Assembly (NCBI GenBank): GCA_037015955.1
Contig: CP143548.1
Coordinates: 2,501 to 66,500 of the forward strand
DNA: 64,000 nt
Origin: Lachnospiraceae bacterium JLR.KK008
GTDB lineage: Bacteria > Bacillota > Clostridia > Lachnospirales > Lachnospiraceae
Direction: 5' to 3'
The position numbers were made by a program, and so were the translations under genes. This document shows, one piece after another, positions 11,687 through 20,721 of the stretch. Below the pieces are notes generated by a model. That model did no database searches and was not told where the DNA came from. It saw only the letters and a list, made by a program, of their open reading frames with translations. Position 1 is the stretch's first letter, and the number at the start of each line of letters is the position of its first letter.

Positions 11687-11695
11687 AGGAATAGA

Positions 11696-12283
11696 ATGGG
11701 CAAGATCTTTTATATCATGGGGAAAAGCTCCACTGGCAAGGATACGATTTATAAACGGCTTCTGGAGCATCCGGGCAACACGCTGCGTACGATTGTTATG
11801 TACACGACCCGGCCGATTCGCGAGGATGAGCGGGATGGTGTGGAATACTTTTTTGTAGATGAGAAGAGGCAGAATGAGCTGTCGGCAGCAGGAAAGATCA
11901 TTGAACTGCGATCCTATCATACGTTTCATGGAATATGGAGCTATTTTACCGTAAAGGACGATCAGATTGATCTGGAGCACAATGACTATCTGATGATTGG
12001 TACATTGGAGTCTTATATGATGACACGGACATATTTTGGCAGGGAAAGCCTTGTTCCGATCATGATAGAATTAGACGACGGGGTACGGCTGCAGCGGGCG
12101 CTTGACAGAGAGAAGCTCCAGAAGCCGCCCCGCTATCAGGAGCTTTGCAGACGGTATCTGGCGGATGAGGAAGATTTTTCAGAGGAAAAGATAGCCGCAG
12201 TGGAAATAGAGAAGCGTTTTTATAATGATGACCTGGAGAGATGTCTTACGGAGATTCTCTCCTACATAGAAAAGCGGAGGTAG
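11696..12283 (+). CDS. Guanylate kinase-like nucleotide kinase
   Basis: A 195-residue P-loop kinase related to guanylate kinase. The phosphate-binding loop is MGKSSTGKDT at residues 8-17, followed by the nucleobase-monophosphate motif TTRPIREDERDGVEYFFV. The usual glycine-tyrosine-glycine-threonine stretch of GMP kinases is replaced here by HTFHGIWSYFTV, so this is a divergent member and may not be the housekeeping enzyme. In B. subtilis the corresponding place in the cluster is held by thymidylate kinase (tmk); no tmk is seen in this window. It is 9 bases downstream of pyk and 5 bases upstream of the yaaR-like gene, so one operon. Confidence 0.8.
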   Translation: MGKIFYIMGKSSTGKDTIYKRLLEHPGNTLRTIVMYTTRPIREDERDGVEYFFVDEKRQNELSAAGKIIELRSYHTFHGIWSYFTVKDDQIDLEHNDYLMIGTLESYMMTRTYFGRESLVPIMIELDDGVRLQRALDREKLQKPPRYQELCRRYLADEEDFSEEKIAAVEIEKRFYNDDLERCLTEILSYIEKRR

Positions 12284-12288
12284 TCTGA

Positions 12289-12729
12289 ATGGATATGAAA
12301 GTCAATTCACTGTCTCAGCCCGCACCGGTAGAGCAGGTACAGCAGCCGCAGGAGAGCGACGGAACATTTAAGTTTACTTTGACGAGCCGCATTGAGGAGG
12401 CCGGACTTCAGGAACGACTCAATACGATGATGCAGGAGATCACGATGCAGGGCAATAAAATTGCCAAGCATATGGATGTGCGGGATATGAAGCGTTACCG
12501 CGGTATGATCAAGAGTTTTATGAATGAAGTTGTAAGCCGTTCGCACTCGTTTTCCAGAGAAAATTTTCTGGATCGACGAGGCAGGCACAGGGTATACGGG
12601 ATTATCCGGCTTGTAGATGAAACGCTGGATGAACTGGCACAGGAATTAGTAAAGGACGAGAAGGATCATATCGCGATTCTCGGCAAGATCGGGGAGATCA
12701 GGGGTCTGCTGCTGGATATATTTACATAA
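12289..12729 (+). CDS. yaaR: YaaR family protein (DUF327)
   Basis: A 146-residue protein of the YaaR/DUF327 family, of unknown function and conserved beside holB in Firmicutes. After a disordered start ([17 protein letters not shown]) comes an all-helical region with [30 protein letters not shown] and the conserved [21 protein letters not shown] segment, closing with helices near [15 protein letters not shown] 12289 follows GCGGAGGTAGTCTG. The yaaR-holB-ricT order matches B. subtilis, but yaaQ, which normally precedes yaaR, is missing. Confidence 0.88.
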   Translation: MDMKVNSLSQPAPVEQVQQPQESDGTFKFTLTSRIEEAGLQERLNTMMQEITMQGNKIAKHMDVRDMKRYRGMIKSFMNEVVSRSHSFSRENFLDRRGRHRVYGIIRLVDETLDELAQELVKDEKDHIAILGKIGEIRGLLLDIFT

Positions 12730-12751
12730 GACAGCGGGGAAAGGAACTATC

Positions 12752-13741
12752 GTGGCAAAATTTTCGGATATTATCGGACAGGAGCAGTTAAAAGAGCATT
12801 TACAAAATGCGATCAGGGCAAATAAAGTGTCCCACGCCTATATTATCAATGGGGAGAGATGCGCCGGGAAAGAATTTATCGCGGGCATTTTCGCGATGGC
12901 GCTTCAATGTGAAAAGGAAGAAGCGGAGCCCTGCCAGGAATGTCATTCGTGCAGACAGGCAATGTCGAAAAGTCAGCCGGATATTATAAGAATCGTACAT
13001 GAGAAGCCAAACACGATCGGCGTGGAAGACATCAGGAAGCAGATCACCGGCGATATGGGAATCAAGCCCTATAGCAGTCCACGGAAGATCTATATTATCA
13101 ATGAAGGCGAGAAGATGACTATACAGGCACAGAATGCGCTGCTCAAGACATTGGAGGAGCCGCCGGAATATGGGGTGATACTGATTCTGACCGCCAATGT
13201 AAACATGTTGCTTCCCACGATCGTGAGCCGCTGTGTCGTCCTGCATATGAGGCCGGTCGAGGACAGGCTTGTAAAAAAGTACCTTATGGAAGACTTACAT
13301 ATTCCGGACTACAAAGCCGACATATGTGTCGCTTTTGCCAGAGGTAATATCGGCAGAGCGAAGCTGCTTGCCAGCAACGAGGAATTTGACAATATCCGGG
13401 AGGAAGCCGTCACGCTGATGAAATATATCGGGGAGATGGAGATCAATGAGATCGCGGCTGCGATCAAAAAGATAAGCGAGTACAAACTGGAAATCAATGA
13501 TTATCTGGACATCATATCGATTTGGTACCGGGATGTCCTGTTATTCAAAGCGACGAATGATGCTAATCATCTGATATTCAAAGAAGAAATACAGTTTATT
13601 AAAAAAGCAGCAGGGAAAAGTGATTACGAGGGCATTGAGACGATACTGAAAGCTCTGGAAAGGGCAAAGAGCCGTCTGAGCGCCAATGTTGGCTTTGACC
13701 TGACGATGGAGCTTCTGCTGATGACGATAAAAGAAAACTGA
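12752..13741 (+). CDS. holB: DNA polymerase III subunit delta prime
   Basis: Clamp-loader subunit that helps place the sliding clamp on DNA. The 329 residues show the AAA+ clamp-loader layout: FSDIIGQEQLKEHL, a degenerate P-loop GERCAGKE, a zinc cluster with cysteines in CEKEEAEPCQECHSC, the KTLEEPPEYG sensor region and IVSRC. The altered P-loop fits delta prime, which does not bind ATP productively. GTG start at 12752, with GGGGAAAGGA upstream; ATG is absent nearby. It lies between the yaaR-like gene and ricT as in other Firmicutes. Confidence 0.93.
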   Translation: MAKFSDIIGQEQLKEHLQNAIRANKVSHAYIINGERCAGKEFIAGIFAMALQCEKEEAEPCQECHSCRQAMSKSQPDIIRIVHEKPNTIGVEDIRKQITGDMGIKPYSSPRKIYIINEGEKMTIQAQNALLKTLEEPPEYGVILILTANVNMLLPTIVSRCVVLHMRPVEDRLVKKYLMEDLHIPDYKADICVAFARGNIGRAKLLASNEEFDNIREEAVTLMKYIGEMEINEIAAAIKKISEYKLEINDYLDIISIWYRDVLLFKATNDANHLIFKEEIQFIKKAAGKSDYEGIETILKALERAKSRLSANVGFDLTMELLLMTIKEN

Positions 13742-13791
13742 CAGCGAATCCGGCTGTCGGAGGGCAGGAGCGCCACTGGAGGTAAATAGAA

Positions 13792-14700
13792 ATGATAAAA
13801 GTAATAGGAGTCAGATTTCGCACGGCGGGTAAAATTTACTATTTCGATCCGGCGAAATTCCAGATTAAAAAAGGCGATTATGTCATTGTAGAGACTGCCC
13901 GTGGGGTAGAGTTTGGCACGGTCGTCAGCAATATTAAGGAAGTAGAAGACGACAAAGTCATTCAACCGTTAAAACCGGTGCTGCGAATTGCCAATGAAAG
14001 AGATCTGGAGCAGGAGCAGGGGAATAAAGTAAAAGAAAAGGAAGCCTTTCAGATCTGTCTGGAGAAAATTAAAAAGCACAACCTGGAGATGAAGCTGATC
14101 GACGCGGAATATACGTTTGACAATAACAAAGTATTGTTTTACTTTACCGCAGACGGACGGATTGACTTCCGGGAACTTGTCAAGGATCTGGCATCCGTAT
14201 TTAAGACAAGGATCGAGCTGCGGCAGATCGGAGTCAGAGATGAGACGAAGATCATCGGCGGTATGGGCATCTGTGGGAGGACTCTCTGTTGTCATGCGCA
14301 TCTGTCCGAATTTGTACCTGTTTCCATCAAAATGGCCAAGGAACAGAATCTCTCACTCAATCCGACGAAAATATCCGGTGTCTGTGGCAGACTGATGTGC
14401 TGTCTCAAACATGAGGAAGAGACTTATGAGGAGCTGAACAGGAAACTGCCCAATATCGGAGACTATGTGACGACAGACGACGGGCTCAAGGGCGAGGTAT
14501 CCAGTGTCAATGTACTGCGGCAGCTCGTGAAGGTGCTTGTAACGGTGGATGATGAGAAAGAGATCCGCGAATATAAAGTGGAGCAGTTAAAATTCCGCAG
14601 ACGGCACAATAAGCGCAACAAAATAGAAGTGGATGCGGAGTTGAAAGAACTGGAGAAGCTGGAAAAACAGGAAGGAACATCAAAACTGGATGACAACTGA
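13792..14700 (+). CDS. ricT: Regulatory iron-sulfur protein RicT (YaaT, PSP1 domain)
   Basis: PSP1-domain protein. In B. subtilis RicT (YaaT) joins RicA and RicF in a complex with iron-sulfur clusters that promotes RNase Y mRNA processing and influences sporulation, competence and biofilm formation. The 302 residues start with IKVIGVRFRTAGKIYYFD and contain the conserved cysteines in GMGICGRTLCCHAHL (about residues 157-171) and GVCGRLMCCLKHE. A charged C-terminal tail ends KLEKQEGTSKLDDN. Start ATG 13792 follows GGAGGTAAATAGA. The stop overlaps the start of the methyltransferase gene. The yabA gene that follows it in B. subtilis is missing. Confidence 0.93.
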   Translation: MIKVIGVRFRTAGKIYYFDPAKFQIKKGDYVIVETARGVEFGTVVSNIKEVEDDKVIQPLKPVLRIANERDLEQEQGNKVKEKEAFQICLEKIKKHNLEMKLIDAEYTFDNNKVLFYFTADGRIDFRELVKDLASVFKTRIELRQIGVRDETKIIGGMGICGRTLCCHAHLSEFVPVSIKMAKEQNLSLNPTKISGVCGRLMCCLKHEEETYEELNRKLPNIGDYVTTDDGLKGEVSSVNVLRQLVKVLVTVDDEKEIREYKVEQLKFRRRHNKRNKIEVDAELKELEKLEKQEGTSKLDDN

Positions 14701-15427
14701 GTTAAAGGCGGGAGAACGTCTGGACGATCTGCAGAGAAATAATCTGCAGATCATTCAAAATCCGCATCAATTCTGTTTTGGCATGGATGCGGTACTTCTG
14801 TCCGGTTATGTGAAAGCCGGTTGCGAAGACCGGGTGCTGGACCTTGGTACGGGCACGGGTATTATACCGATCCTGTTATCGGCAAAGACACAGGCACAGC
14901 ATCTGACAGGTCTGGAGATCCAGGATGAGAGTGTGGATATGGCGAGACGGAGTGTGCGGCTGAATGGTCTGGAAGCAAGGATCAAGATCGTACATGGAGA
15001 CATCAAAGAGGCTTCGTCTATATTTGGGGCTGCTTCCTATGATGTGGTTACATGCAATCCGCCTTATATGATCCGTCAGCACGGCCTGCAAAACGCGGAT
15101 GGTCCGAAAGCGATCGCCAGGCATGAGATTCTGTGTACCTTTGAAGACGTGGCGCGGGAGGCGGCGAAAGTGCTGAAGCCGGGAGGCAAATTTTATCTGG
15201 TACACAGGCCATTCCGGCTGGCGGAGATTGTCTCTACACTGATCGCCCATAAACTGGAACCGAAACGGCTCCGGCTTGTCTATCCGTTTGTGGACAAAGA
15301 GCCCAATATGCTGCTGCTTGAGGCGATCCGGGGAGGAAATTCCCGGATGACGGTGGAGAGACCGCTGATCATCTACAGCGAACCGGGGGTATATACGCCG
15401 GAAATATATGAGAGATACGGATATTAA
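14690..15427 (+). CDS. trmN6: tRNA1(Val) (adenine37-N6)-methyltransferase family (YabB/YfiC)
   Basis: S-adenosylmethionine-dependent methyltransferase of the TrmN6/YfiC family, which methylates adenine 37 of tRNA-Val in E. coli. The 245 residues contain NPHQFCFGMDAVLLSGY, the AdoMet loop VLDLGTGTGIIPILL, LEIQDESVDMARRSV and the N6-adenine catalytic motif NPPYM. It overlaps ricT by 11 bases and rsmI-side sequence follows directly, as in the B. subtilis yabB-rsmI order. The exact target tRNA in Firmicutes is inferred from the family. Confidence 0.88.
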   Translation: MTTELKAGERLDDLQRNNLQIIQNPHQFCFGMDAVLLSGYVKAGCEDRVLDLGTGTGIIPILLSAKTQAQHLTGLEIQDESVDMARRSVRLNGLEARIKIVHGDIKEASSIFGAASYDVVTCNPPYMIRQHGLQNADGPKAIARHEILCTFEDVAREAAKVLKPGGKFYLVHRPFRLAEIVSTLIAHKLEPKRLRLVYPFVDKEPNMLLLEAIRGGNSRMTVERPLIIYSEPGVYTPEIYERYGY

Positions 15428-15473
15428 GAATAAGGGAAGTCAGGAGCAGATCAGGCTGTCCCATGGAGACGAT

Positions 15474-16325
15474 ATGTGCGGAAAGTTATTGCTGTGCGCG
15501 ACACCGATCGGCAACTTACAGGATATGACGCCGAGGGTCATCGAAGCGCTTGAAGGGGCGGATCTGATCGCGGCGGAGGACACACGCAACAGTGTGAAGC
15601 TGCTCAATCATTTTCACATTGCGACGCCGATGACAAGCTATCATGAATACAATAAAATAGAAAAAGGACGTTATCTGATCGGGTGTATGAAGGACGGCAA
15701 GACGGTAGCGCTGATCACAGACGCAGGTACCCCTGCCATCTCAGACCCGGGGGAGCTGCTGGTACGGATGTGCCAGGAGGAACAGATACCGGTCACATCT
15801 CTGCCGGGGCCGGCGGCCTGTATCACGGCGCTCACGTTATCGGGCCTGTCTACGAGAAGGTTTTGCTTTGAAGGATTTCTTCCGTCCGACAAAAAAGAAA
15901 AAAGGCAGATATTGGAAGAGCTTCGGGAGGAGGCCAGAACGATCATTATTTATGAGGCGCCGCACCGTCTCGTGCGAACGCTCGGAGAACTGCTGGAGAC
16001 GCTCGGACAGAGACGGCTGACATTGTGCAGAGAATTAACCAAAAAGTTCGAGACAGTCATTCCCACGACGTTGGAAGAAGCGCTCTCTTTGTATGAAACA
16101 CAGGAGCCACGGGGAGAATATGTGCTGGTACTGGAAGGAAAGAGCCGCACGGAACGGGAGCGGGAGAGCAGAGAGGGCTGGCAGCAGGTTACGCTGGAGG
16201 ATCATATGAGACTCTATGAAGAAAAAGGTGTTGACCGCAAAGAGGCGATGAAGCTGGTAGCGGCGGACCGGGGAATTTCCAGAAGAGAAGTGTACCGATA
16301 TTTTGTCGATCATAAAAATAGTTGA
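15474..16325 (+). CDS. rsmI: 16S rRNA (cytidine1402-2'-O)-methyltransferase
   Basis: Methylates the ribose of C1402 in the decoding centre of 16S rRNA using S-adenosylmethionine. The 283 residues start with GKLLLCATPIGNLQDMTPR and carry AAEDTRNSVKLLNHF, LITDAGTPAISDPG and SLPGPAACITAL, the tetrapyrrole-methylase-fold signatures of RsmI. The C-terminal part with RKEAMKLVAADRGISRREVY is the small helical domain of the family. ATG 15474 (GGAGACGAT upstream) matches the family start; an earlier ATG at 15408 would add 22 atypical residues and overlap the previous gene. Confidence 0.93.
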   Translation: MCGKLLLCATPIGNLQDMTPRVIEALEGADLIAAEDTRNSVKLLNHFHIATPMTSYHEYNKIEKGRYLIGCMKDGKTVALITDAGTPAISDPGELLVRMCQEEQIPVTSLPGPAACITALTLSGLSTRRFCFEGFLPSDKKEKRQILEELREEARTIIIYEAPHRLVRTLGELLETLGQRRLTLCRELTKKFETVIPTTLEEALSLYETQEPRGEYVLVLEGKSRTERERESREGWQQVTLEDHMRLYEEKGVDRKEAMKLVAADRGISRREVYRYFVDHKNS

Positions 16326-16334
16326 CGAAAATAG

Positions 16335-16378
16335 TTGACAAAAGTATGTGTGGAACATATACTTTGAATGTCAAACTA
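16335..16378 (+). promoter_or_regulatory. acpP-fab promoter with overlapping FabT-like operator
   Basis: Near-perfect sigma-A promoter: -35 TTGACA at 16335-16340, 17-base spacer, -10 TATACT at 16358-16363. A near-palindrome with arms TACTTTGA and TCAAACTA and a 3-base spacer spans 16360-16378, so a bound protein would cover the -10. The same operator, with perfect arms, occurs before fabD and before the MarR gene at 55.9 kb. It resembles FabT sites of streptococci. A second TTGACG in a repeated ATAGTTGAC block lies 13 bases upstream. Confidence 0.78.
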
Positions 16379-16413
16379 TTTCAATATATAAAAAATAAAA
16401 AGGAGATTAAGTT

Positions 16414-16647
16414 ATGTTAGAAAGAGTAAAAGAAATCATTCAGGAACAGTTAAATTTGGACGGAGTTGAGATTACTGAAGAATCTTCTTTTAAAGACGAT
16501 CTGGGCGCAGACTCTCTTGATCTGTTTGAGCTTGTGATGGCGTTTGAGGAAGAGTATGGAATCGAGATCCCTTCCGAAGACCTGGAGCAGATCACTACAG
16601 TTGGTGCTGTCATTGAATATATGAAGAGTAAGGGCGTTGAAGCATAA
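16414..16647 (+). CDS. acpP: Acyl carrier protein
   Basis: Small acidic carrier (77 residues) that holds growing acyl chains on a phosphopantetheine arm during fatty acid synthesis. The attachment serine lies in [15 protein letters not shown], the canonical DSL motif. Helices II and III follow in [19 protein letters not shown] 16414 has a strong AAAAAGGAGATTAAG site. First gene of the fab operon, directly behind the promoter and operator at 16335-16378; fabK starts right at its stop codon. Confidence 0.97.
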   Translation: MLERVKEIIQEQLNLDGVEITEESSFKDDLGADSLDLFELVMAFEEEYGIEIPSEDLEQITTVGAVIEYMKSKGVEA

Positions 16648-17571
16648 ATGAAAACAAGGGTAACAGAATTACTGGGAATCGAATATCCCATTATCCAGGG
16701 CGGAATGGCATGGGTAGCGGAACATAATCTGGCAGCCGCTGTGTCGGAAGCCGGAGGATTGGGACTGATCGGCGCCGGTGGGGCGCCGGCAGACTTTATC
16801 AGAGATCAGATCCGACAGGTGAGAGCGGTTACGAACAAACCGGTTGGTGTGAATCTGATGTTGATGAATCCGGAGGCGGATGCGATCGCACAGATTATCG
16901 TGGATGAAGGTGTGGAAGTCGTCACGACTGGCGCAGGCAATCCGGGAAAATATATGTCCATGTGGAAAGAGGCCGGGGTAAAAGTCATTCCCGTAGTGGC
17001 CAGTGTGGCGATGGCAAAGATGATGGCGCGTGGCGGGGCAGACGCTGTGGTGGCGGAAGGCATGGAGTCTGGCGGTCATATCGGATCGGCAACGACGATG
17101 ACACTGGTACCACAGGTTGTGGATGCAGTGAGCATTCCGGTCATTGCAGCCGGCGGAATCGCAGACGGCAGAGGATTTGCGGCCGCTATGATGCTGGGGG
17201 CGGAAGCGGTCCAGATGGGGACACGCTTTGTTGTGGCAAAAGAATCCATTGTCCATGAAAATTATAAGAAAAAACTTATTGGAGCCAAAGATATTGATTC
17301 GGAAGTTACGGGCATGAGTCACGGGCATCCGGTTCGTCAGCTTCGCAATAATATGACGAGAGAATATCTGAAATTGGAGAAGTCCGGCGCTTCTTTTGAA
17401 GATCTGGAAAAACTTACGCTGGGATCTCTGCGCAAGGCAGTGGTAGAGGGCGATACGGTCAATGGTACTTTGATGGCAGGACAGATCGCGGGACTTGTAA
17501 AAAAAGAGCAGACATGCAGTGAAATGATCCGGGAGATCATGGCAGAGGCAGAGAAACTGCTGACACGGTAA
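16648..17571 (+). CDS. fabK: Enoyl-ACP reductase FabK (FMN-dependent)
   Basis: Flavin-dependent enoyl-acyl-carrier-protein reductase, the last step of each elongation cycle. The 307-residue TIM-barrel protein shows ELLGIEYPIIQGGMAWV, GVNLMLMNP, the substrate-side loop GMESGGHIGSATTM and the FMN phosphate site AAGGIADGRG with AVQMGTRF. It belongs to the nitronate monooxygenase superfamily, but its place directly after acpP supports FabK. No FabI is visible in the window. Its start adjoins the acpP stop. Confidence 0.93.
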   Translation: MKTRVTELLGIEYPIIQGGMAWVAEHNLAAAVSEAGGLGLIGAGGAPADFIRDQIRQVRAVTNKPVGVNLMLMNPEADAIAQIIVDEGVEVVTTGAGNPGKYMSMWKEAGVKVIPVVASVAMAKMMARGGADAVVAEGMESGGHIGSATTMTLVPQVVDAVSIPVIAAGGIADGRGFAAAMMLGAEAVQMGTRFVVAKESIVHENYKKKLIGAKDIDSEVTGMSHGHPVRQLRNNMTREYLKLEKSGASFEDLEKLTLGSLRKAVVEGDTVNGTLMAGQIAGLVKKEQTCSEMIREIMAEAEKLLTR

Positions 17572-17633
17572 GAGAAACAACAATGGGTGAAATACATAGG
17601 GGGTCATCACAGACCTCCAATTTCACATATTAA

Positions 17634-17652
17634 TACTTTGAAAATCAAAGTA
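17634..17652 (+). promoter_or_regulatory. FabT-like operator before fabD
   Basis: Perfect inverted repeat with 8-base arms TACTTTGA and TCAAAGTA separated by AAA, in the 110-base gap between fabK and fabD. A TAATAC hexamer at 17631-17636 could be a -10, but I see no good -35. A 7-base-pair hairpin (17599-17605 with 17612-17618, one G:T pair, no T-run) lies just before it. Together they suggest an internal, separately regulated transcription start or an mRNA processing point. Confidence 0.7.
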
Positions 17653-17681
17653 AAATTTGGATAGTTGAGAAGGAGCAGGGT

Positions 17682-18593
17682 ATGGGCAAGACAGCATTTA
17701 TGTTCCCGGGGCAGGGAGCGCAGTATGTAGGGATGGGGAAAGACTTTTATGACGCAGTCCCCGTGAGCCGGGAAGTATTCGACCTGGCAGGGAAAGCAAG
17801 CGGGCTGGATGTGGCAGCCCTGTGCTTTGAGGAAAATGAGAAGATCAATATTACGGAATACACGCAGATCGCAATGCTGGCAACAGAGGTGGCGATATTG
17901 CGGGCCGTGGAAGAAAAAGGCATCAAAGCGGATGTGACCGCGGGTCTGAGCCTTGGAGAGTATGGAGCCCTGGCAGCAAGCGGTGTGATGAGTGATGAAG
18001 ACGTATTCCGGATTATCAGAAAACGTGGTATTTATATGCAGGAGGCGGTTCCGACCGGAGGCGCTATGACGGCTGTGCTTGGTCTGGATGCGGAAGTCAT
18101 CGAAAAGATCTGTGCGGAGACGGAAGGGATCGTATCGATTGCCAATTATAACTGCCCGGGCCAGATCGTGATCACCGGACAGGAGACGAGTGTTGCAGAA
18201 GCGGCGCAGAAGCTGTCGGAGGCAGGTGCAAAGCGCTGTGTACCGCTGAAAGTAAGCGGGCCGTTCCATTCACAGATGCTGAGCGGTGCGGGAGAAAAAC
18301 TGGGCGAGGCGCTGAAGGACGTGGAGATCCGGGAGATCGGGATTCCATACATAGCAAATGTGACGGCGGATTACGTGACGGATAAAGGACAGGTAAAGGA
18401 TCTGCTGACAAAACAGGTATCTTCTTCTGTCAGATGGCAGCAGACAATCGAGCGGATGATCGCAGACGGTGTGGACACCTTTATTGAGATCGGACCGGGA
18501 AAGACACTGTCTGGATTTATGAGAAAAATTAGCAGGAATGTAAAGACCTTCAATATAGAAAAATTAGAAGATTTGGAGAAATTAACGCTGTAA
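17682..18593 (+). CDS. fabD: Malonyl-CoA:ACP transacylase
   Basis: Loads malonyl groups from CoA onto acyl carrier protein. The 303 residues begin with TAFMFPGQGAQYVGMG, the family opening. The catalytic serine is in GLSLGEYGAL, where the usual GHSLGE histidine position is leucine, a variant common in Firmicutes. The second catalytic histidine is in VSGPFHSQML, and the end has FIEIGPGKTLSGFM. ATG 17682 follows AGAAGGAGCAGGGT. No acc genes for malonyl-CoA synthesis lie in the operon. Confidence 0.95.
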   Translation: MGKTAFMFPGQGAQYVGMGKDFYDAVPVSREVFDLAGKASGLDVAALCFEENEKINITEYTQIAMLATEVAILRAVEEKGIKADVTAGLSLGEYGALAASGVMSDEDVFRIIRKRGIYMQEAVPTGGAMTAVLGLDAEVIEKICAETEGIVSIANYNCPGQIVITGQETSVAEAAQKLSEAGAKRCVPLKVSGPFHSQMLSGAGEKLGEALKDVEIREIGIPYIANVTADYVTDKGQVKDLLTKQVSSSVRWQQTIERMIADGVDTFIEIGPGKTLSGFMRKISRNVKTFNIEKLEDLEKLTL

Positions 18594-18710
18594 TTGTGTT
18601 TATTATGATAACATCTGCCCGAATGAAAAAAGGCAGACTACAAACAAATATATCAGACGATTACAGAACGAAATTGGATATAGAAGCCGGATATGGAAAG
18701 GGATAATGGG

Positions 18711-19451
18711 ATGTTGGAAGGTAAGGTTGCACTGGTAACAGGAGCCAGCAGGGGCATTGGCAAACAGATCGCGCTGACGCTGGCTGATTATGGCGCTGTT
18801 GTCATCGTGAACTATAATGGATCGAAAGAGAAAGCGGATCAGGTAGTGGCACAGATCGAGGCGAAGGGAGGCCGTGCGGAAGCAGTGCAGTGTTCCGTTG
18901 CCGATTTTGAAGCCTGCGGAAGCATGGTCACGGAAATGCTTGGAAAATATGGACATATTGACATTCTTGTCAACAATGCGGGTATTACAAAGGACAACCT
19001 TGTGATGAAGATGACAGAGGCAGACTTTGATGCGGTCATCGCAACGAATCTGAAGGGCACTTTTAATACGATCAAGCATATGTATCGTGCTTTTCTGAAA
19101 CAGCGCAGCGGCGCGATTATTAATATGACAAGTGTGTCAGGTGTGCTTGGCAATGCAGGACAAGCCAATTATGCGGCTTCTAAGGCAGGTGTGATTGGTC
19201 TGACTAAGACAATGGCCAGAGAACTGGCGAGCAGAAATATTACCGTTAATGCCGTGGCACCGGGATTTATTGATACCGACATGACGCAGGCGATGACAGA
19301 GACGGCCAAAGAGGCTACATTGGCACAGATTCCACTTAAGCGAATCGGGAAACCGGAAGATATTGCGGAGACAGTGGCGTTTCTGGCAAGTGATAAGGCT
19401 TCTTATATTACAGGCCAGATCATCAGTGTCGATGGCGGTATGGCAATTTAG
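18711..19451 (+). CDS. fabG: 3-oxoacyl-ACP reductase FabG
   Basis: NADPH-dependent short-chain reductase for the first reduction of the elongation cycle. The 246-residue protein has the nucleotide site TGASRGIG, the NNAGITKDN motif, the catalytic serine-tyrosine-lysine set in [19 protein letters not shown] and the end DGGMAI. ATG 18711 matches the family start ([11 protein letters not shown]). An upstream in-frame ATG at 18693 has no ribosome binding site. The 117-base gap to fabD contains no terminator. Confidence 0.95.
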   Translation: MLEGKVALVTGASRGIGKQIALTLADYGAVVIVNYNGSKEKADQVVAQIEAKGGRAEAVQCSVADFEACGSMVTEMLGKYGHIDILVNNAGITKDNLVMKMTEADFDAVIATNLKGTFNTIKHMYRAFLKQRSGAIINMTSVSGVLGNAGQANYAASKAGVIGLTKTMARELASRNITVNAVAPGFIDTDMTQAMTETAKEATLAQIPLKRIGKPEDIAETVAFLASDKASYITGQIISVDGGMAI

Positions 19452-19469
19452 GAAAAGAGAGGAAAGAGT

Positions 19470-20705
19470 ATGAGCAGACGAGTAGTTGTGACAGGTATGG
19501 GCGCGATCACCCCCATCGGACTCAGCGTTGAGGAGTTCTGGCAAAGTGTGAAGGCACAAAAAATCGGATTTGCTGAAATCACAAAGTTCGATACGACAGA
19601 TTATAAATGTAAACTGGCGGCAGAAGTAAAAGACTTTGATGCCAAAAGTTTCATGGATTTTAAATCGGCCAAGAGGATGGAGTTGTTTTGCCAATACGCG
19701 GTAGCGGCTACAAAGGAAGCGATGGAAGACGCCGGACTGGATATGTCAAAAGAAGATCCTTATAAAATAGGTGTGGCCGTCGGATCAGGAATTGGTGCTC
19801 TGCAGGCGATGGAGCGGGAACATAAGAAATTGCTGGAAAAGGGACCCGCAAGAGTGAATCCGCTGCTGGTGCCGCTGATGATCTCTAATATGGCGGCAGG
19901 TAACGTTTCAATCTATTTCGGATTAAAAGGAAAAAGTATCAATGTGGTGACAGCGTGTGCGACTGGGACTCATTCCATCGGGGAAGCGTTCCGCTCGATC
20001 CAGTATGGTGAGGCAGATGTAATGATCGCGGGCGGCACGGAGAGCAGTGTCACGCCGATCGGTATCGCAGGCTTTTCTGCATTGACGGCATTGTCTACCA
20101 GTACGGACCCGGCCCGCTGCTCGATCCCGTTTGATAAGGAGAGAAGCGGCTTTGTGATGGGAGAAGGTTCTGCGATTGTTGTCTTAGAGGAACTGGAACA
20201 TGCGAAGGCACGCGGAGCAAAAATTTATGCGGAAGTCGTGGGCTATGGCGCTACGAGCGACGCATATCATATTACATCCCCTGCGGAAGATGGAGCCGGA
20301 GCGGCGAAAGCGATGGAGTTTGCGATTGCAGATGCGGGAGTTGAAAAAGAAGCAGTTACATATATCAATGCACATGGTACGGCAACCCATCATAATGATC
20401 TGTTTGAGACACGGGCAATCCGGCTGTTGTTTGGTGAACATGCGGACCAGATGAAGATCAATTCCACAAAGTCGATGATCGGTCATCTGCTTGGTGCGGC
20501 CGGAGCGATCGAGTTTATCACTTGCGTCAAAGAGCTGGAAGAGGGATATATTCATGCGACAGTGGGCTATCAGGTGCCGGATGAAGACTGTGACCTGAAT
20601 TACTGCAAGGAGCCGGTCAAGGAAGATGTCACATATGCGCTTTCCAATTCTCTTGGGTTTGGCGGACACAATGCAAGTATTCTTGTAAAAAAGTACGAGG
20701 CATAG
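19470..20705 (+). CDS. fabF: 3-oxoacyl-ACP synthase II
   Basis: Condensing enzyme for chain elongation. The 411 residues carry the active-site cysteine in [17 protein letters not shown] and the two histidines in [12 protein letters not shown] and [15 protein letters not shown], the Cys-His-His triad of the KasI/II group, with the C-terminal [11 protein letters not shown] loop. Ribosome site AGAGAGGAAAGAGT precedes ATG 19470. It lies 18 bases after fabG and is followed 16 bases later by fabZ. Confidence 0.96.
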   Translation: MSRRVVVTGMGAITPIGLSVEEFWQSVKAQKIGFAEITKFDTTDYKCKLAAEVKDFDAKSFMDFKSAKRMELFCQYAVAATKEAMEDAGLDMSKEDPYKIGVAVGSGIGALQAMEREHKKLLEKGPARVNPLLVPLMISNMAAGNVSIYFGLKGKSINVVTACATGTHSIGEAFRSIQYGEADVMIAGGTESSVTPIGIAGFSALTALSTSTDPARCSIPFDKERSGFVMGEGSAIVVLEELEHAKARGAKIYAEVVGYGATSDAYHITSPAEDGAGAAKAMEFAIADAGVEKEAVTYINAHGTATHHNDLFETRAIRLLFGEHADQMKINSTKSMIGHLLGAAGAIEFITCVKELEEGYIHATVGYQVPDEDCDLNYCKEPVKEDVTYALSNSLGFGGHNASILVKKYEA

Positions 20706-20721
20706 GACAGGAGGAGACGGT

